Virus record (IMG/VR): IMGVR_UViG_3300025645_000069
Span: 1 to 64,000 of that record
DNA: 64,000 nucleotides
Strand: one strand, 5' to 3'
Source of the DNA: a virus
In this document: one piece after another, positions 1 through 10,313 of the stretch
How positions within the stretch are numbered: the first letter of the stretch is position 1
Layout: every line of letters begins with the position of its first letter
Notes under the pieces: model-generated
Told to the model about the DNA's origin: nothing
Seen by the model: only the letters and a program-made list of their open reading frames with translations
Database searches by the model: none
Program-made: the position numbers and the translations under genes

Positions 1-280
1 TAATTTGATAGTCAAATCTTGCTATCTTTCGTATACCTAATGTAAGAATAACATTTGGTGCGTACTGTGGTGTAAGTTCTACTAACTCTCCATCTACAAA
101 GTTAGGAACAAAGTCATAAGGATTGTCAGGCTCTGTACCCTGAACCATAAAACTAGGAGCTCCTATCTGTGGGGTGTTAGTAGTGTAGCTAGCGTAAAAT
201 GTAGCAAACCTTAAAAGGTTTAACTGCGCTGTAGCAGTTAACGATGTTAAAGTTAATAGTATGAATAATAATTTTTTCAT
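1..280 (-). CDS. Secreted protein with signal peptide, 3' end cut by window edge
   Basis: An open frame of 93 codons starts at 280 and runs off the left edge, so the C-terminus is missing. The N-terminus MKKLLFILLTLTSLTATAQ is a textbook Bacteroidota signal peptide: two lysines, a leucine-rich core, then an ATAQ cleavage region. The visible mature part has no motif I recognise. The start ATG overlaps the TGA stop of the holin-like gene (ATGA), which suggests translational coupling in a lysis or late operon. Export could place it in the periplasm or outer membrane, as a lysis or surface-modifying protein; that role is inference. Confidence 0.75.
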   Translation of the reverse strand, partial: MKKLLFILLTLTSLTATAQLNLLRFATFYASYTTNTPQIGAPSFMVQGTEPDNPYDFVPNFVDGELVELTPQYAPNVILTLGIRKIARFDYQI

Positions 281-489
281 TTCTTAGCAAATTTTTCTAG
301 ACCTGATATACCAAAAGAACCAAGTACTACCCACACAAATGAATCATATACAAACTCGTTTATCACAAGGTCTGTACCAACCCATCCTGTAACTAGATCA
401 GCTACCATTATAAGGCACATTATAGCAAATGCTATAAAGCCTACTATAGCTTTTTCGTTCCAGTTGTTGTCGTTTTTAAAGATTTCCAT
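277..489 (-). CDS. Holin-like small membrane protein
   Basis: A 70-residue protein with two hydrophobic segments (about residues 14-35 and 45-62), a charged N-terminus and a C-terminal EKFAKK. The stretch FVWVVLGSFGISGLEKF resembles the last membrane segment of several small phage holins. Holins form inner-membrane holes that time lysis. The neighbour downstream encodes an exported protein, a plausible lysis partner. No endolysin is recognised in the window, so the assignment rests on size, topology and context. It overlaps both neighbours by a few bases. Confidence 0.6.
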   Translation of the reverse strand: MEIFKNDNNWNEKAIVGFIAFAIMCLIMVADLVTGWVGTDLVINEFVYDSFVWVVLGSFGISGLEKFAKK

Positions 490-623
490 TAATACTTTTT
501 CTTTACCATTTTCTTTTTAACAACCTTAGCTCCTTTTTTAGCGTAGCCCATTTTGTTACGAACTGCTTTAGGTAGTTTACCTAAGCTCTTTTTTTTCTTT
601 GGAGATACTTTCTTTAATGCCAT
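489..623 (-). CDS. Very basic 44-residue protein
   Basis: A short frame encodes 44 residues, of which about 18 are lysine, in runs such as SPKKKKSLGKL and KKKMVKKKY. Its TAA stop overlaps the ATG of the holin-like gene (TAATG). The composition suggests nucleic-acid or membrane binding, such as a packaged DNA-condensing peptide, but nothing identifies a family. The start overlaps the 3' end of the 52-residue frame upstream by 47 bases in another frame. Confidence 0.5.
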   Translation of the reverse strand: MALKKVSPKKKKSLGKLPKAVRNKMGYAKKGAKVVKKKMVKKKY

Positions 624-735
624 TTTTTTCTAATTTAGATTTATTAATTATTTTCTTATTTTTTCTAACTTTGGAAGACGTTTGCTCCCAAATTTCATCA
701 GGCGATAAGACAGACCATTTATAATTTTTACTCAT
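577..735 (-). CDS. Hypothetical 52-residue protein
   Basis: The frame starts at ATG 735, two bases after the stop of the 168-residue structural protein, and encodes 52 residues with a lysine-rich second half. The first half (NYKWSVLSPDEIWEQTSSK) has a globular-looking composition. The tight spacing supports a real gene. The 47-base overlap with the next frame weakens that, since one of the two could be spurious at its end. Function unknown. Confidence 0.45.
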   Translation of the reverse strand: MSKNYKWSVLSPDEIWEQTSSKVRKNKKIINKSKLEKNGIKESISKEKKELR

Positions 736-737
736 TT

Positions 738-1244
738 TTATAATCTTTGTAAACCAATTCTAATTGTTAAAGCTGCAGCTGTATATGAAGGAGTACCGTC
801 AGTATGACCAAATATATATAAAGAAGTTCCGTTATCTGCAGGTTGAACTACTAAATCAATTCCAGTAACAGTAGCAATTGTTGAAGTAGCTAAAGCAACA
901 TAAGAAGCTGCAGGAATTTCTACTTCTCCCAATATAGTTTGATTCTCTGCATGAGTATTATTTTCTGCTGCACCTGAAGCAGCTGTAGCTATAGATTGAT
1001 CTGTAAAAAATAATGAACCTACAATACTTTGAGCATCATCATCTATAACTGTTATAGATTTTATTAAAGCTCCTCTTCCTGCTACAACAGCATTAGGAAG
1101 TTCAGTTGAAGCAAACCAAACATCATTTGCAGAAAATGTTTCTGCTGCTACAGTTGGCTGCAAAGTAAGAACAACAAACTCTTGATTACTAAGTTTATTT
1201 TCTACTCTTGATAGCCCTTGGGCTAAATCTCTCGTTCTATCCAT
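738..1244 (-). CDS. Probable virion structural protein, 168 aa
   Basis: A 168-residue protein rich in Ala, Thr, Val and Ile with alternating hydrophobic residues, typical of an all-beta virion protein. The N-terminal 20 residues are charged and could form a helix, followed by a beta-rich body ending in TIRIGLQRL. Its overall plan (body of small residues, hydrophobic beta end) recalls the 239-residue protein at 20980-21699, but similarity is too weak by eye to call homology. Position among tail and lysis genes supports a structural role. No catalytic motif seen. Confidence 0.5.
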   Translation of the reverse strand: MDRTRDLAQGLSRVENKLSNQEFVVLTLQPTVAAETFSANDVWFASTELPNAVVAGRGALIKSITVIDDDAQSIVGSLFFTDQSIATAASGAAENNTHAENQTILGEVEIPAASYVALATSTIATVTGIDLVVQPADNGTSLYIFGHTDGTPSYTAAALTIRIGLQRL

Positions 1245-1255
1245 TTTATTTTATT

Positions 1256-1573
1256 TTAACATGTTTTACAATTACACAGATCTATAAGCTTTTGTTTATA
1301 CATATCTGTTTTAGTTTTATTTATACCTTTTAAAGACTCTACATAAGATTTATATATTGTATATAGTTTTATAGCTTTTGTAGTTTCTTTATTATTGCAG
1401 TCACCTAGATCTATAGATAATATAGCATTTTCTGCGCAATTATGTAAATCTAACTCTATGCAACTGCCATCATCTATTTCAGCAGCAGAGTTGTAGTTTC
1501 CTGAATTAACATCTGTACACCCTGGAGTATTTAATGAAATAGTAAATGCGTGTACTTTTTTTAAATTTGGCAT
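1256..1573 (-). CDS. Small Cys-containing protein with one GCTD...DDGSC repeat
   Basis: A 105-residue protein. Residues about 18-38 carry one copy of the repeat GCTD-x-NYN-A-x-IDDGSC, the same type found several times in the 2909-residue adhesin-like protein encoded immediately upstream. The second half is Cys- and Lys-rich and ends CNCKTC. It follows the giant gene by one base, so they are co-transcribed. It may be a partner or subunit of the adhesin, or a detached C-terminal piece of it. No signal peptide is visible. Confidence 0.6.
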   Translation of the reverse strand: MPNLKKVHAFTISLNTPGCTDVNSGNYNSAAEIDDGSCIELDLHNCAENAILSIDLGDCNNKETTKAIKLYTIYKSYVESLKGINKTKTDMYKQKLIDLCNCKTC

Positions 1574-1574
1574 C

Positions 1575-4500
1575 TTAAAAATATTTTTTAGTTATTAAAT
1601 CTCCAAATTCTCCTATAAGTTTTATCTCTAATGGAGCATTTAAATTTCCTGGGTTTATATATTCCATTGCAATTTTTACATCTTTTGTTATTGTAAAAGA
1701 GTCTGAGAAAATACTTTTAGCAAACATAGTATTAAGAGTGGCTAAAACTTTATTGTTATCTATATCTATAACACGAACCTTAACTCCTGAATACTCTAAA
1801 AGAGAGTTAGAAGAAGTGGCTGCTTGAACAGTTATAGTTGTATGGTCTTTTGTATCTTCTTTTACATACACCGTACAATTTTCAGTGGTAAGTAATGAGT
1901 TGTTTTCAACACACCCAATACTACAATTTGAATTTAAACTTAGCAAAATAGATCCTGTGTCATTGTACCCAAACCCGTGGTAGATAGAATGATAAACAGT
2001 GTTGTTTGGTCTTATAATTTCCAAATCTGCATGAGCCCATATATTAGACTTTTCTACCCCTAAAGGTAAAAACCATAAACACTTGCTTCCTACAATATTA
2101 TTAATACTAACAACACTAGTTAAAGCTCCTACTGTTTCATGATATTGACTAGCTGCAGGAGAAACTTGTAAAACATTTTGATCTGAATCGTAAATAATCC
2201 AATTAAGTTTTTGTAAATCTTCCGCAGAAACTCCATTAGTATATATAACAGTTTTAATTTTCCAACCTGTTACTACAGGGTCTACTGGATTTACTGGGTC
2301 TACAGGGTTTGGATCTATAGGGTCTCCATCACACTCAAACCCTTCTTCAGCATATGTACAAGAACCATCATCGTATATAGCGTTTGAATCATAGTTACAT
2401 GCAGCAGTATCCATACATCCTTGACAACTATCAAATTCACAGGTACCATTGTCATCTGTAGCTAATGGGTTGTAATTACAAGCGCCAGGAGATGTACACC
2501 CATATATAGGAACATAGTAATTACATTGATTATTATTATCTTCTATGTAACAACAAGCTGTATTGTCGTCAGGAATTCCAAAATAATTAACTGCAGATTG
2601 ATCAGTACAAACTTTTATTGGATTTGAACAATCAGTTTCTACTGTACCTCCTATAACTCCAGTACATAAATAATTACAGTTAGCATTATTTTCACTACAA
2701 GTTTCACACTCTTCTAAACTATCTGGATTAGAATAATTATTAGCTGCAGGATCGCAACATTTAGTTTCGTACCCACCTGGGCAAGGAAGAACAGGACAGT
2801 CTTCACAAATATTACTATTACAAGTAAAATCAGGATTAGTTCCATTTAATATTCCTTCATGTAGTGAAGGAGCAACTGAAGCTGAAGTTCCATTGTCTGT
2901 TGTGTATTGCATATAATTTGGAGCACATTCACTACAGCATACTTCAGTTAAGTCAGGCTCTGGAGTTATAAACTCAGACAAATCAATAACTACTTCTTGA
3001 GTAGTTCCATCGTTATTTTTAACAGGAATAAGTTCATATACTTGAGGAGCACTTATACTACTACCTCCTACAAGATCTAAAATTACTCCTGACTCGTACG
3101 GAGAACCTGAAATTAAAGTTTGAGTAATTCTTAAATCTTTATCGTATACTACTTCTGCTATTGGACTTAAAGCATTTTCAATATAACTTTTTATAGTACC
3201 ATCTTCAGGAATAGCAAGTGTGTATTTAACTATCCTTTGTATTTCTGGATACCTTCCAAATAAATTAGAAGCATCGTAAGTTGTTAAATCTAAATCTTCT
3301 TTTAATGTAAAATAAAATTTTGGACTGTAGTACAATGTACTGTTAGTAGGTAACTGTAAAAAATCTACGCTTGATGTTTTTGGAGTTAAATTTATATTAG
3401 AAATTTGGATAGAATTATCTCCTTCTCCAATTCTGTAATGATAGTATCCTGGCTGTGTTATGTCTACGTTTCTTACATTATAGATAGCTCCTCCACTAGG
3501 CTCTGCACTAAAGTTGTAATGTATTTCTCCATTTTTTTGTGCGTTAGTAGTAAATATTTTAGGAAAGTCTTTACTAACTTTTTGCACTCTATTGCTAAAA
3601 GAAACATTATTAATTTGATCTAAATTAGTAGGGTCAGCTTCGCTACAACTCCCATCTTCTAAACATGCAGGCCAATTGTCTGGCAACGTAAGGTCTAAAT
3701 TATCATAAAAAAATGAATCCTTGCTTATACTAAATATAGGTATTCCGTTTTCAGGATACACTGCAGGTAGAGATACAAGCGAGTGCGTAAAATTAACACT
3801 ACTATTAACTTCTCCATCTTTATCTGGTTCTACATCATAAACTGGAGGTACATAAGTTTCGTACTCACAACATCCAATACAAGGAACTGTATAAGTAGGA
3901 CTGTAATTTAAAGCGTCTTCATCTATACATCCTACACAAGAATTAAAATCAGGGTCATTTACGTCAGTAAAACAATTATCACACTCATCTTCAATAGTTA
4001 GTGTAGTGCTTAAAGGTACACACTCATTTAAACATTGATCAAAATGATTGCCAGAACAACATCCGTTTCCATCTGGCCCTTCACAAGTTCCACATTCAGT
4101 TTCAGGTCCTTGACCGCAACCACATCCTTCATCTATTTCAGGACAAATGTTTTCTTCTAATATGTAAGTTTGTGTGCAATAACAATATTTGTATCCTGGA
4201 CAAGGATTGTTTGGTAATTGCCCAGGCCCATTAGGAACTCCGTGACAATCTAAACATTCATTGTTACCGCAACAAACTCCGCATTGATCTTCTCCATCCG
4301 AACAAAAATCAGGATCATCAAATCCTCCAAGTCTACATTCTCCACATTCGTCATACTCTCCAGCACAATCGTCAGAAGTATCTCCTCCTGTAAAACTATA
4401 ACCTGGTTGAGGAGATAAACTACCATCGTCATTTACTACAGGACAAAGCTGTACTGCAGGAGCAACTCCTAACCCATCCCCGTCACTATCTATGTATTGA

Positions 4501-7500
4501 GACATAGGCATATTATTACAATCACAAGCGTCATCAACATTTACTTGACCTGTACAACCACAATAAAGTCCATGCAATTGTTCTGAAGTTTCTCCCTCAC
4601 AGTTACAAGGTTTTTCAAGATTTTGTTGCAAAATTCCTCCCATATACACTTTTTCTATAGGATCACCATTACAATCACAGTGAGTTCCTACAGGAAGATC
4701 TCCTTCACAACTACAATATTTTCCATCCCAATATTGAGGACTTGTAGAGTTTTGATACTCAGAAAGACTATCGCTAGGTATTACAGCAGCACCTGAACAA
4801 TCACAATAACCTTCTTCTAATCCTTCTTGTAAAAATGTAGCTTGGCCACATGTTCCACAATAATTAGGTAAAAGCGCATTATCACAATCACATCCGCTAA
4901 AAGGGTAGCTACATAAAGAGTCGTCTTGTACCCAATACCCTTGTCCAGAAGGAGTGGGAGTTCCAGGACTTACAAAATTACATGCACTTGAGTTTCCACA
5001 ATAACTATAACTACATCTAGAGTTGTCTTCAACACTAAATCCAAAAACAGGTTCTTCATAATTAGAAGCTTCAGTGTCTGCACAAACCCCACAAGTTGAT
5101 CCAGGGTCAGGAATTTCAGATGCATTTTCTTCTGTGCCTGCTACAAAATTTGTTGCATAACATTCTGAACACTGAGGTTCTATACTTTCTCCACAATCAC
5201 ATTCTACAAAACCTTCTGAAGTGCTGTCTGCTACTGCACCTGTCCCTCCAATTGCTTCAGGTCCGTTATTTGCAGGGCTAACACATCTTGATGGTATCGT
5301 AGCATTACTTATATAATTACAGTTTTCTAATCCTATACTATTGTATTCATCCATACATCCTGTAACCCCAGAGTATGTAATACTAGTTGCAGTAAAATTA
5401 AATCCTGAAACATTTGAAGAAATATCAGGTCCTTTAATTGTAATTTGATCTCTTGTAATATTGTTATCTTGTTGAACATCATTTTTATATGATGTCCAAG
5501 CACTTTCTGCGTCACTAGACGAAGAGTAACTCATAGAAAAAATATCTTTGTAAGATACATCTCCTGCGTTTATAGCAAATAAAGCGTAGTAAGTGTTATT
5601 ATAATTTAAAGGATTTACTATTACACCTAAAGAAGGATATTCATTTTCCCCATTAGCTCCTGCATAATCTGAAGATACTATTTTTCTAGCTGATATATAT
5701 ATACCATAATCTTTTGCTACAAAAATATTATCAATACTAACGGTACTAATATCAGATAATTCTGAATCTACTGAATTTGCTATAGTAAACCTTGGATCAA
5801 AACTGTCAGAAAATTGAGTAGGCAACCCTTCTCCTTGCGTGTCTGGAAAAGGGTCTACATGTTTAACAACTGCTTGAGTCAAAGTACTTTCTAAATTTAA
5901 TAAATTAACTTGCATTAAATAATCACGTACTCTTCCGTAATCGCTACTTTGATTAGTACCTAAAATATATAATGTAAATCCTATAGGATCATAAATTAAT
6001 TTTTTAGGCATTACCTTTGTAAAATTGTAATCTCCTGCTCCTTCTAAATTACTAGCTCTTTGATAGTAAGTAGATAAAGCGTCACAATTTATTAATGTTA
6101 ATTCTCCTAACTCTTTATCAATACTATATACTAAAATATAGTTATCTCCTTGACCTAAATTTATAACAAAAGTTACTGAAGTATTTTGTAAGTCAGAGTA
6201 AGAACTAAAAGTTATATTATTAATTTGCTCTGTAGATAAATTTTCAAAAGAGTTGTTATAAAGTTCTGCTGTTTGTAAATCTGATAATATATATACAAGA
6301 TGAGTCGAGCTAAATTCTATATTAGAATTAGGAAAGTCCCAATTGTTTCCATCATATAATTTTTTTATATAATAAGCATTAAAATTAGTATCTAGTTTAT
6401 TAAATCTTAATGCAACTTTACCAAATTCATTAAGCTCTAGATTTATAATCCAATAACTATTTTCTGTTATTTGAATTTCTCCAAAACCATTTGCTAAATA
6501 ACTAGTATCAGTGCAATTTAAATTTGATACACTTAAAGTACTAGTAGGGTGCGCAGATAATTGATAGTTATTTGAAAAAGCTGTCGAGTACTGAGTGCAA
6601 GTTAAATTAACTGTTCTATCAGTTGGCTTTGAAGGAAAACTAAAAACGTAGTAATGATTTGTAACGCTATCAGTTCTACCAAATTCTCCTGGCCATAAAC
6701 CACGATTATTTACTCCTACTATAGAAGGAGTTATAAAAGGTTTAGCTCCTGTGTTATGATCTGGGTAAACTCTATTTTCTACAGTATAGTTTAAGGCCGC
6801 ATCAAAATATTTAATAGCAATAGTTTCAGCGTTAGATCCATTTGAATCTAATGATACATCATCTTTAGTAGTTCCAATGTAAATACCTGAAGTGTCTGAG
6901 TTAGGGACTATACTATATTTATGATATTGATTTTCAGAACTAGCGTCTACTTTAGATAAAGTTTTTACAAAATGAACAATAGGAGTATCTGCAAAATTAG
7001 TTATAGTATGTGACCCAAAACTATTTCCAGATTTTATTCTGCTTAAGGTACTACCAAAATATCCTGGACTCGCAGGAGAATATTTTAAAGCTGGTGATGA
7101 AGTTACTTGCGCTAAAGTTGACGGCAATTCTATTATAGGAGTAGAAGTAGTAGTTTCATTAATCCACGATTGAATATAAGATACTTCAGGGGATTCTGCA
7201 TTTACATTAAAAGTGTTAGTATTAAAGACAATTTTAGGAACCTTAGAATCACTTATATAGTAAGTAGGAATATCTTGAGAAGTATGTATTGTTATTGCTG
7301 AAGTAGGCACAGTCTCTTCTGCGCTTCTAACCTTATGTCTTCCTTTTTCTAACCAATTATCAAGTTCTATGTTTGAAGACATAGAAGGTAAAAAGTCAAA
7401 ATTAGTAGATGTAGTTTTAACAAAAGCTTTTGTAAAACTTGCAAATTGACTTACAGTAACAGACAATCCTGGCTCAATTATTTTTATATATTCATTTGAA

Positions 7501-10304
7501 TTGTGAGAAAAGAAATACATAGCACCATCATGCCCTCTATCTACTCTAGTTAAATCTCCTGCAAACGGATTTTCTATCATTACAGCGCTATTAGCAATAG
7601 GCAAACTGTCTTCATCTGTTTGCCCTAAAGCTACAGAACTAACATCGTAGATACAAATGTATTTTAAATCAGTGGTTTTAGATTTAACAATTGTATATAA
7701 ATAATTATCATTTTCAGTAAATTGCATAGATACAGGCATATACCCTTTTTCTGTAGCTACATTTTCGTTTGAAATGTCTCCCCCAGGTACAGGCAAATAA
7801 ACACCGTTATCAGTTAGTGGTAAAAATTGCCCATACTCGTTCATGTACATTAATGCAAATCCATGTAAAACTGCATAAGCCATTACATAACAACCTATAG
7901 TGTCTGCAGGTTGATCTGGCATTACTACAAAAGGATTTTGATTTGTATTTCCCATATCAGTTCCAGCAATAGATTTTTTCTTAAAACTAATTGCTGCAGG
8001 ACAATAAGATAGTAATTTAAATAGCTCATCGTCTTTAGAAGTATCAACAACAATTGAAGCTTCTGCTGCTGATAAAGTTGTAGGGTCTTCGATAGAATAA
8101 TCTGTAGATGCTACAAAACCATAAGAACCTCCTGTTTCTGTGTTGTTTTCCCATCCGCTACCAGCAAGTCTTATAATACCATATTGAGAAATATCATTAG
8201 GAGTATTAAAATCAAATCCTTTTATATACATAGTTGTAGGCATAGAAAAAGTATCTGATTGAGTTATAGGCATGTAATAATGATTTCCATTAACTTTACC
8301 ATAAACAGCAGTTCTATTAAAAGGAAGAAGTTCATTGTTTTCTGTCTGCGAATGTCCAGCGTTAAATGAGTACCGCCCAAAAATATTATCTGTAGCAAAT
8401 CTAGAGTTTCCTTCTGGAGATGTAATATCTACTACTGGTAAATTCATAAATTGACTTGTAAATAAATCAAATACAATGTAACTACCTTGCCAATATTTAG
8501 AATTAGTAGAAGTATCTACATATTTAAAATCTCCAATTCCATCATTGCTAATACTAGCGCTAGGAATATTTTCTCCTGTAATTGGAAAATCTGCATAAAT
8601 ATTACTGTGCATAGGAGGTGCAGATTGTATAATAGGTATAATTTTAGAAGTTCTAAGCTTTTGATTAGGATTAGTTCCAGGAGAAAGATTACTATATGTA
8701 GTTGCTGAAAAAGTAGCAAAAGAACTTTCTAGCGGATTACATATGTCTATTTCTAGACCATTAACTGTACTAATACTAGTGTCTTTAGTAGTTAATGGCC
8801 AATACCATTCAGATATATTACCTCCTGCAGCAGTATGTAAAGATTTAAATTTTTCTAAAACATTGTATCCGTTTTTAGAAACATCTTCATTAGTCATGTA
8901 TTGATCAATTCCTCCTTCAGGCTCAAGACTAAATCTTTTTGATCCTAAACTACCGTTTTGTAAATCAGCATCACCAGATACATCTTCAAGCATCCATTTA
9001 GAATAATCAAAAAAATCTGGGTAAACAGAAAAACTGCTTTGGACCGCTACTACTTCTGCAGTACTTCCAAAAGATCCGTTTGAATTAACAACATTACCTA
9101 ATCCATTTTCAGGATTATTACAATCATAAATTTTTTCTAAGTCTGAATTGTAGTTAGGTATATTATGATCAAAAGATAAAAAAGCTATTTCTCTAGGATT
9201 ATAAAATAAAATGCTAGAAACTTTTATTGGTGCTGTTAAAGCATACGAAGATTCTAAAAACCCAGGGTGCGCAGTATTAGATACAGTAATAGAATATAAG
9301 TTACTAGTAGATAATTTTTGCATTCCTTCATTTGATTCGCCTATAGGTACAGGAGTATTTTTTTGTACATTTATAGCAGCTGTAGCTTCTTGTTCTAAGA
9401 ATTTATTACCATTTTTTATAATGTTACCATACCTATCAGATAAATTAAAATATCCAACATTATTTTTATACACAACACATTCTACATTACCAAAGTTATC
9501 AGTTATAAGTAAAGATTCTGTAAAATACATAGTTCCATCACTTAATGCTTTGTTAGGAATAAAAGAAGCTTCATTATTACCTATTTCAAATGTTTGTTCA
9601 TTAAAAACACCTTCAAATTGTTGTCTTAAGTTATAGTAAATTTCTCCTATACTTATATCTACTGCTCCTCCAAAAAAACTAGAACTTGTAGGAATGTAAT
9701 TTACTTCTAATCCTCTAGAAACGTCAGAATATAATACTCTAGGATTTTGTTTAAAATTAAATACAGCTTCTCCTGAATTTTTATTTGCTTGTGGATCGTA
9801 GTTAACCGCGCTTACATTTGTCACACCATATCTAACAGGAGCTGCTGTGCTTGGGCTACCGTATTTAGAAAAAGTTTGACTTTTTAATTTTGAATTTTTA
9901 ACTAATCCATTATCATTTATAATTCCTTTTTTATCTGTAATTAAATTATTATAAAGAATATAATCTCTAGATATAAATTTTGAATCTAAGTTTAAACCCA
10001 ACTGCTTACCTATTTTTTCAATAGTTTTAGCTAAAACATTAACTTCTGTTTTTTTAATTTTAGCAAGTTTTATATCTGAAACCTCCTTGCCTACTTTAGT
10101 AAAATGTAAATCTAAGTTTCCTTTACATTTAAAAGTTGGAGAGTATATAGTATTAAAAAATAAAGCCCATTGATTTAAAGCGTTATCTATAATTATATTA
10201 TTACTTTTTGAAACTGCAACTTTTAAAGTAATTTTAGCAGTGTTCCCTGCTTTAGCTTTAGAAATAGCGTCAAGAAGTTCTTTATTATAATTTAGCTTTG
10301 ACAT
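1575..10304 (-). CDS. Giant 2909-residue tail/adhesin-like protein with Cys-rich repeats
   Basis: The largest gene in the window. Residues 1 to about 1650 are Ser/Thr/Asn/Tyr-rich beta-type sequence with no enzyme motif seen. Residues about 1650-2150 are strongly Cys-rich, in many CxC and CxxC clusters such as CDCxG, including a DSDGDGLG calcium-loop-like segment. A second Cys-rich block near 2450-2660 carries repeats of the form GC(T/M)D-x-A-x-NY-x-A-x-DDGSC, and a beta-rich end follows. Such repeats are common in secreted proteins of marine Flavobacteriia. A tail fibre or surface-attachment role is inferred from size, repeats and the neighbouring fibre genes. The frame is intact throughout. 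Confidence 0.7.
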   Translation of the reverse strand: MSKLNYNKELLDAISKAKAGNTAKITLKVAVSKSNNIIIDNALNQWALFFNTIYSPTFKCKGNLDLHFTKVGKEVSDIKLAKIKKTEVNVLAKTIEKIGKQLGLNLDSKFISRDYILYNNLITDKKGIINDNGLVKNSKLKSQTFSKYGSPSTAAPVRYGVTNVSAVNYDPQANKNSGEAVFNFKQNPRVLYSDVSRGLEVNYIPTSSSFFGGAVDISIGEIYYNLRQQFEGVFNEQTFEIGNNEASFIPNKALSDGTMYFTESLLITDNFGNVECVVYKNNVGYFNLSDRYGNIIKNGNKFLEQEATAAINVQKNTPVPIGESNEGMQKLSTSNLYSITVSNTAHPGFLESSYALTAPIKVSSILFYNPREIAFLSFDHNIPNYNSDLEKIYDCNNPENGLGNVVNSNGSFGSTAEVVAVQSSFSVYPDFFDYSKWMLEDVSGDADLQNGSLGSKRFSLEPEGGIDQYMTNEDVSKNGYNVLEKFKSLHTAAGGNISEWYWPLTTKDTSISTVNGLEIDICNPLESSFATFSATTYSNLSPGTNPNQKLRTSKIIPIIQSAPPMHSNIYADFPITGENIPSASISNDGIGDFKYVDTSTNSKYWQGSYIVFDLFTSQFMNLPVVDITSPEGNSRFATDNIFGRYSFNAGHSQTENNELLPFNRTAVYGKVNGNHYYMPITQSDTFSMPTTMYIKGFDFNTPNDISQYGIIRLAGSGWENNTETGGSYGFVASTDYSIEDPTTLSAAEASIVVDTSKDDELFKLLSYCPAAISFKKKSIAGTDMGNTNQNPFVVMPDQPADTIGCYVMAYAVLHGFALMYMNEYGQFLPLTDNGVYLPVPGGDISNENVATEKGYMPVSMQFTENDNYLYTIVKSKTTDLKYICIYDVSSVALGQTDEDSLPIANSAVMIENPFAGDLTRVDRGHDGAMYFFSHNSNEYIKIIEPGLSVTVSQFASFTKAFVKTTSTNFDFLPSMSSNIELDNWLEKGRHKVRSAEETVPTSAITIHTSQDIPTYYISDSKVPKIVFNTNTFNVNAESPEVSYIQSWINETTTSTPIIELPSTLAQVTSSPALKYSPASPGYFGSTLSRIKSGNSFGSHTITNFADTPIVHFVKTLSKVDASSENQYHKYSIVPNSDTSGIYIGTTKDDVSLDSNGSNAETIAIKYFDAALNYTVENRVYPDHNTGAKPFITPSIVGVNNRGLWPGEFGRTDSVTNHYYVFSFPSKPTDRTVNLTCTQYSTAFSNNYQLSAHPTSTLSVSNLNCTDTSYLANGFGEIQITENSYWIINLELNEFGKVALRFNKLDTNFNAYYIKKLYDGNNWDFPNSNIEFSSTHLVYILSDLQTAELYNNSFENLSTEQINNITFSSYSDLQNTSVTFVINLGQGDNYILVYSIDKELGELTLINCDALSTYYQRASNLEGAGDYNFTKVMPKKLIYDPIGFTLYILGTNQSSDYGRVRDYLMQVNLLNLESTLTQAVVKHVDPFPDTQGEGLPTQFSDSFDPRFTIANSVDSELSDISTVSIDNIFVAKDYGIYISARKIVSSDYAGANGENEYPSLGVIVNPLNYNNTYYALFAINAGDVSYKDIFSMSYSSSSDAESAWTSYKNDVQQDNNITRDQITIKGPDISSNVSGFNFTATSITYSGVTGCMDEYNSIGLENCNYISNATIPSRCVSPANNGPEAIGGTGAVADSTSEGFVECDCGESIEPQCSECYATNFVAGTEENASEIPDPGSTCGVCADTEASNYEEPVFGFSVEDNSRCSYSYCGNSSACNFVSPGTPTPSGQGYWVQDDSLCSYPFSGCDCDNALLPNYCGTCGQATFLQEGLEEGYCDCSGAAVIPSDSLSEYQNSTSPQYWDGKYCSCEGDLPVGTHCDCNGDPIEKVYMGGILQQNLEKPCNCEGETSEQLHGLYCGCTGQVNVDDACDCNNMPMSQYIDSDGDGLGVAPAVQLCPVVNDDGSLSPQPGYSFTGGDTSDDCAGEYDECGECRLGGFDDPDFCSDGEDQCGVCCGNNECLDCHGVPNGPGQLPNNPCPGYKYCYCTQTYILEENICPEIDEGCGCGQGPETECGTCEGPDGNGCCSGNHFDQCLNECVPLSTTLTIEDECDNCFTDVNDPDFNSCVGCIDEDALNYSPTYTVPCIGCCEYETYVPPVYDVEPDKDGEVNSSVNFTHSLVSLPAVYPENGIPIFSISKDSFFYDNLDLTLPDNWPACLEDGSCSEADPTNLDQINNVSFSNRVQKVSKDFPKIFTTNAQKNGEIHYNFSAEPSGGAIYNVRNVDITQPGYYHYRIGEGDNSIQISNINLTPKTSSVDFLQLPTNSTLYYSPKFYFTLKEDLDLTTYDASNLFGRYPEIQRIVKYTLAIPEDGTIKSYIENALSPIAEVVYDKDLRITQTLISGSPYESGVILDLVGGSSISAPQVYELIPVKNNDGTTQEVVIDLSEFITPEPDLTEVCCSECAPNYMQYTTDNGTSASVAPSLHEGILNGTNPDFTCNSNICEDCPVLPCPGGYETKCCDPAANNYSNPDSLEECETCSENNANCNYLCTGVIGGTVETDCSNPIKVCTDQSAVNYFGIPDDNTACCYIEDNNNQCNYYVPIYGCTSPGACNYNPLATDDNGTCEFDSCQGCMDTAACNYDSNAIYDDGSCTYAEEGFECDGDPIDPNPVDPVNPVDPVVTGWKIKTVIYTNGVSAEDLQKLNWIIYDSDQNVLQVSPAASQYHETVGALTSVVSINNIVGSKCLWFLPLGVEKSNIWAHADLEIIRPNNTVYHSIYHGFGYNDTGSILLSLNSNCSIGCVENNSLLTTENCTVYVKEDTKDHTTITVQAATSSNSLLEYSGVKVRVIDIDNNKVLATLNTMFAKSIFSDSFTITKDVKIAMEYINPGNLNAPLEIKLIGEFGDLITKKYF

Positions 10305-10313
10305 AGTTTTATA

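Noticed and set aside
9211-9636. 141-codon plus-strand frame inside the giant adhesin gene
   Set aside because: Shadow frame opposite a continuous 2909-codon gene; no leader and no spacing to other plus-strand genes.
10024-10037. Palindrome GTTTTAGCTAAAAC resembling the late-promoter motif
   Set aside because: It lies inside coding sequence of the adhesin gene, with no promoter next to it; likely chance in A/T-rich codons.
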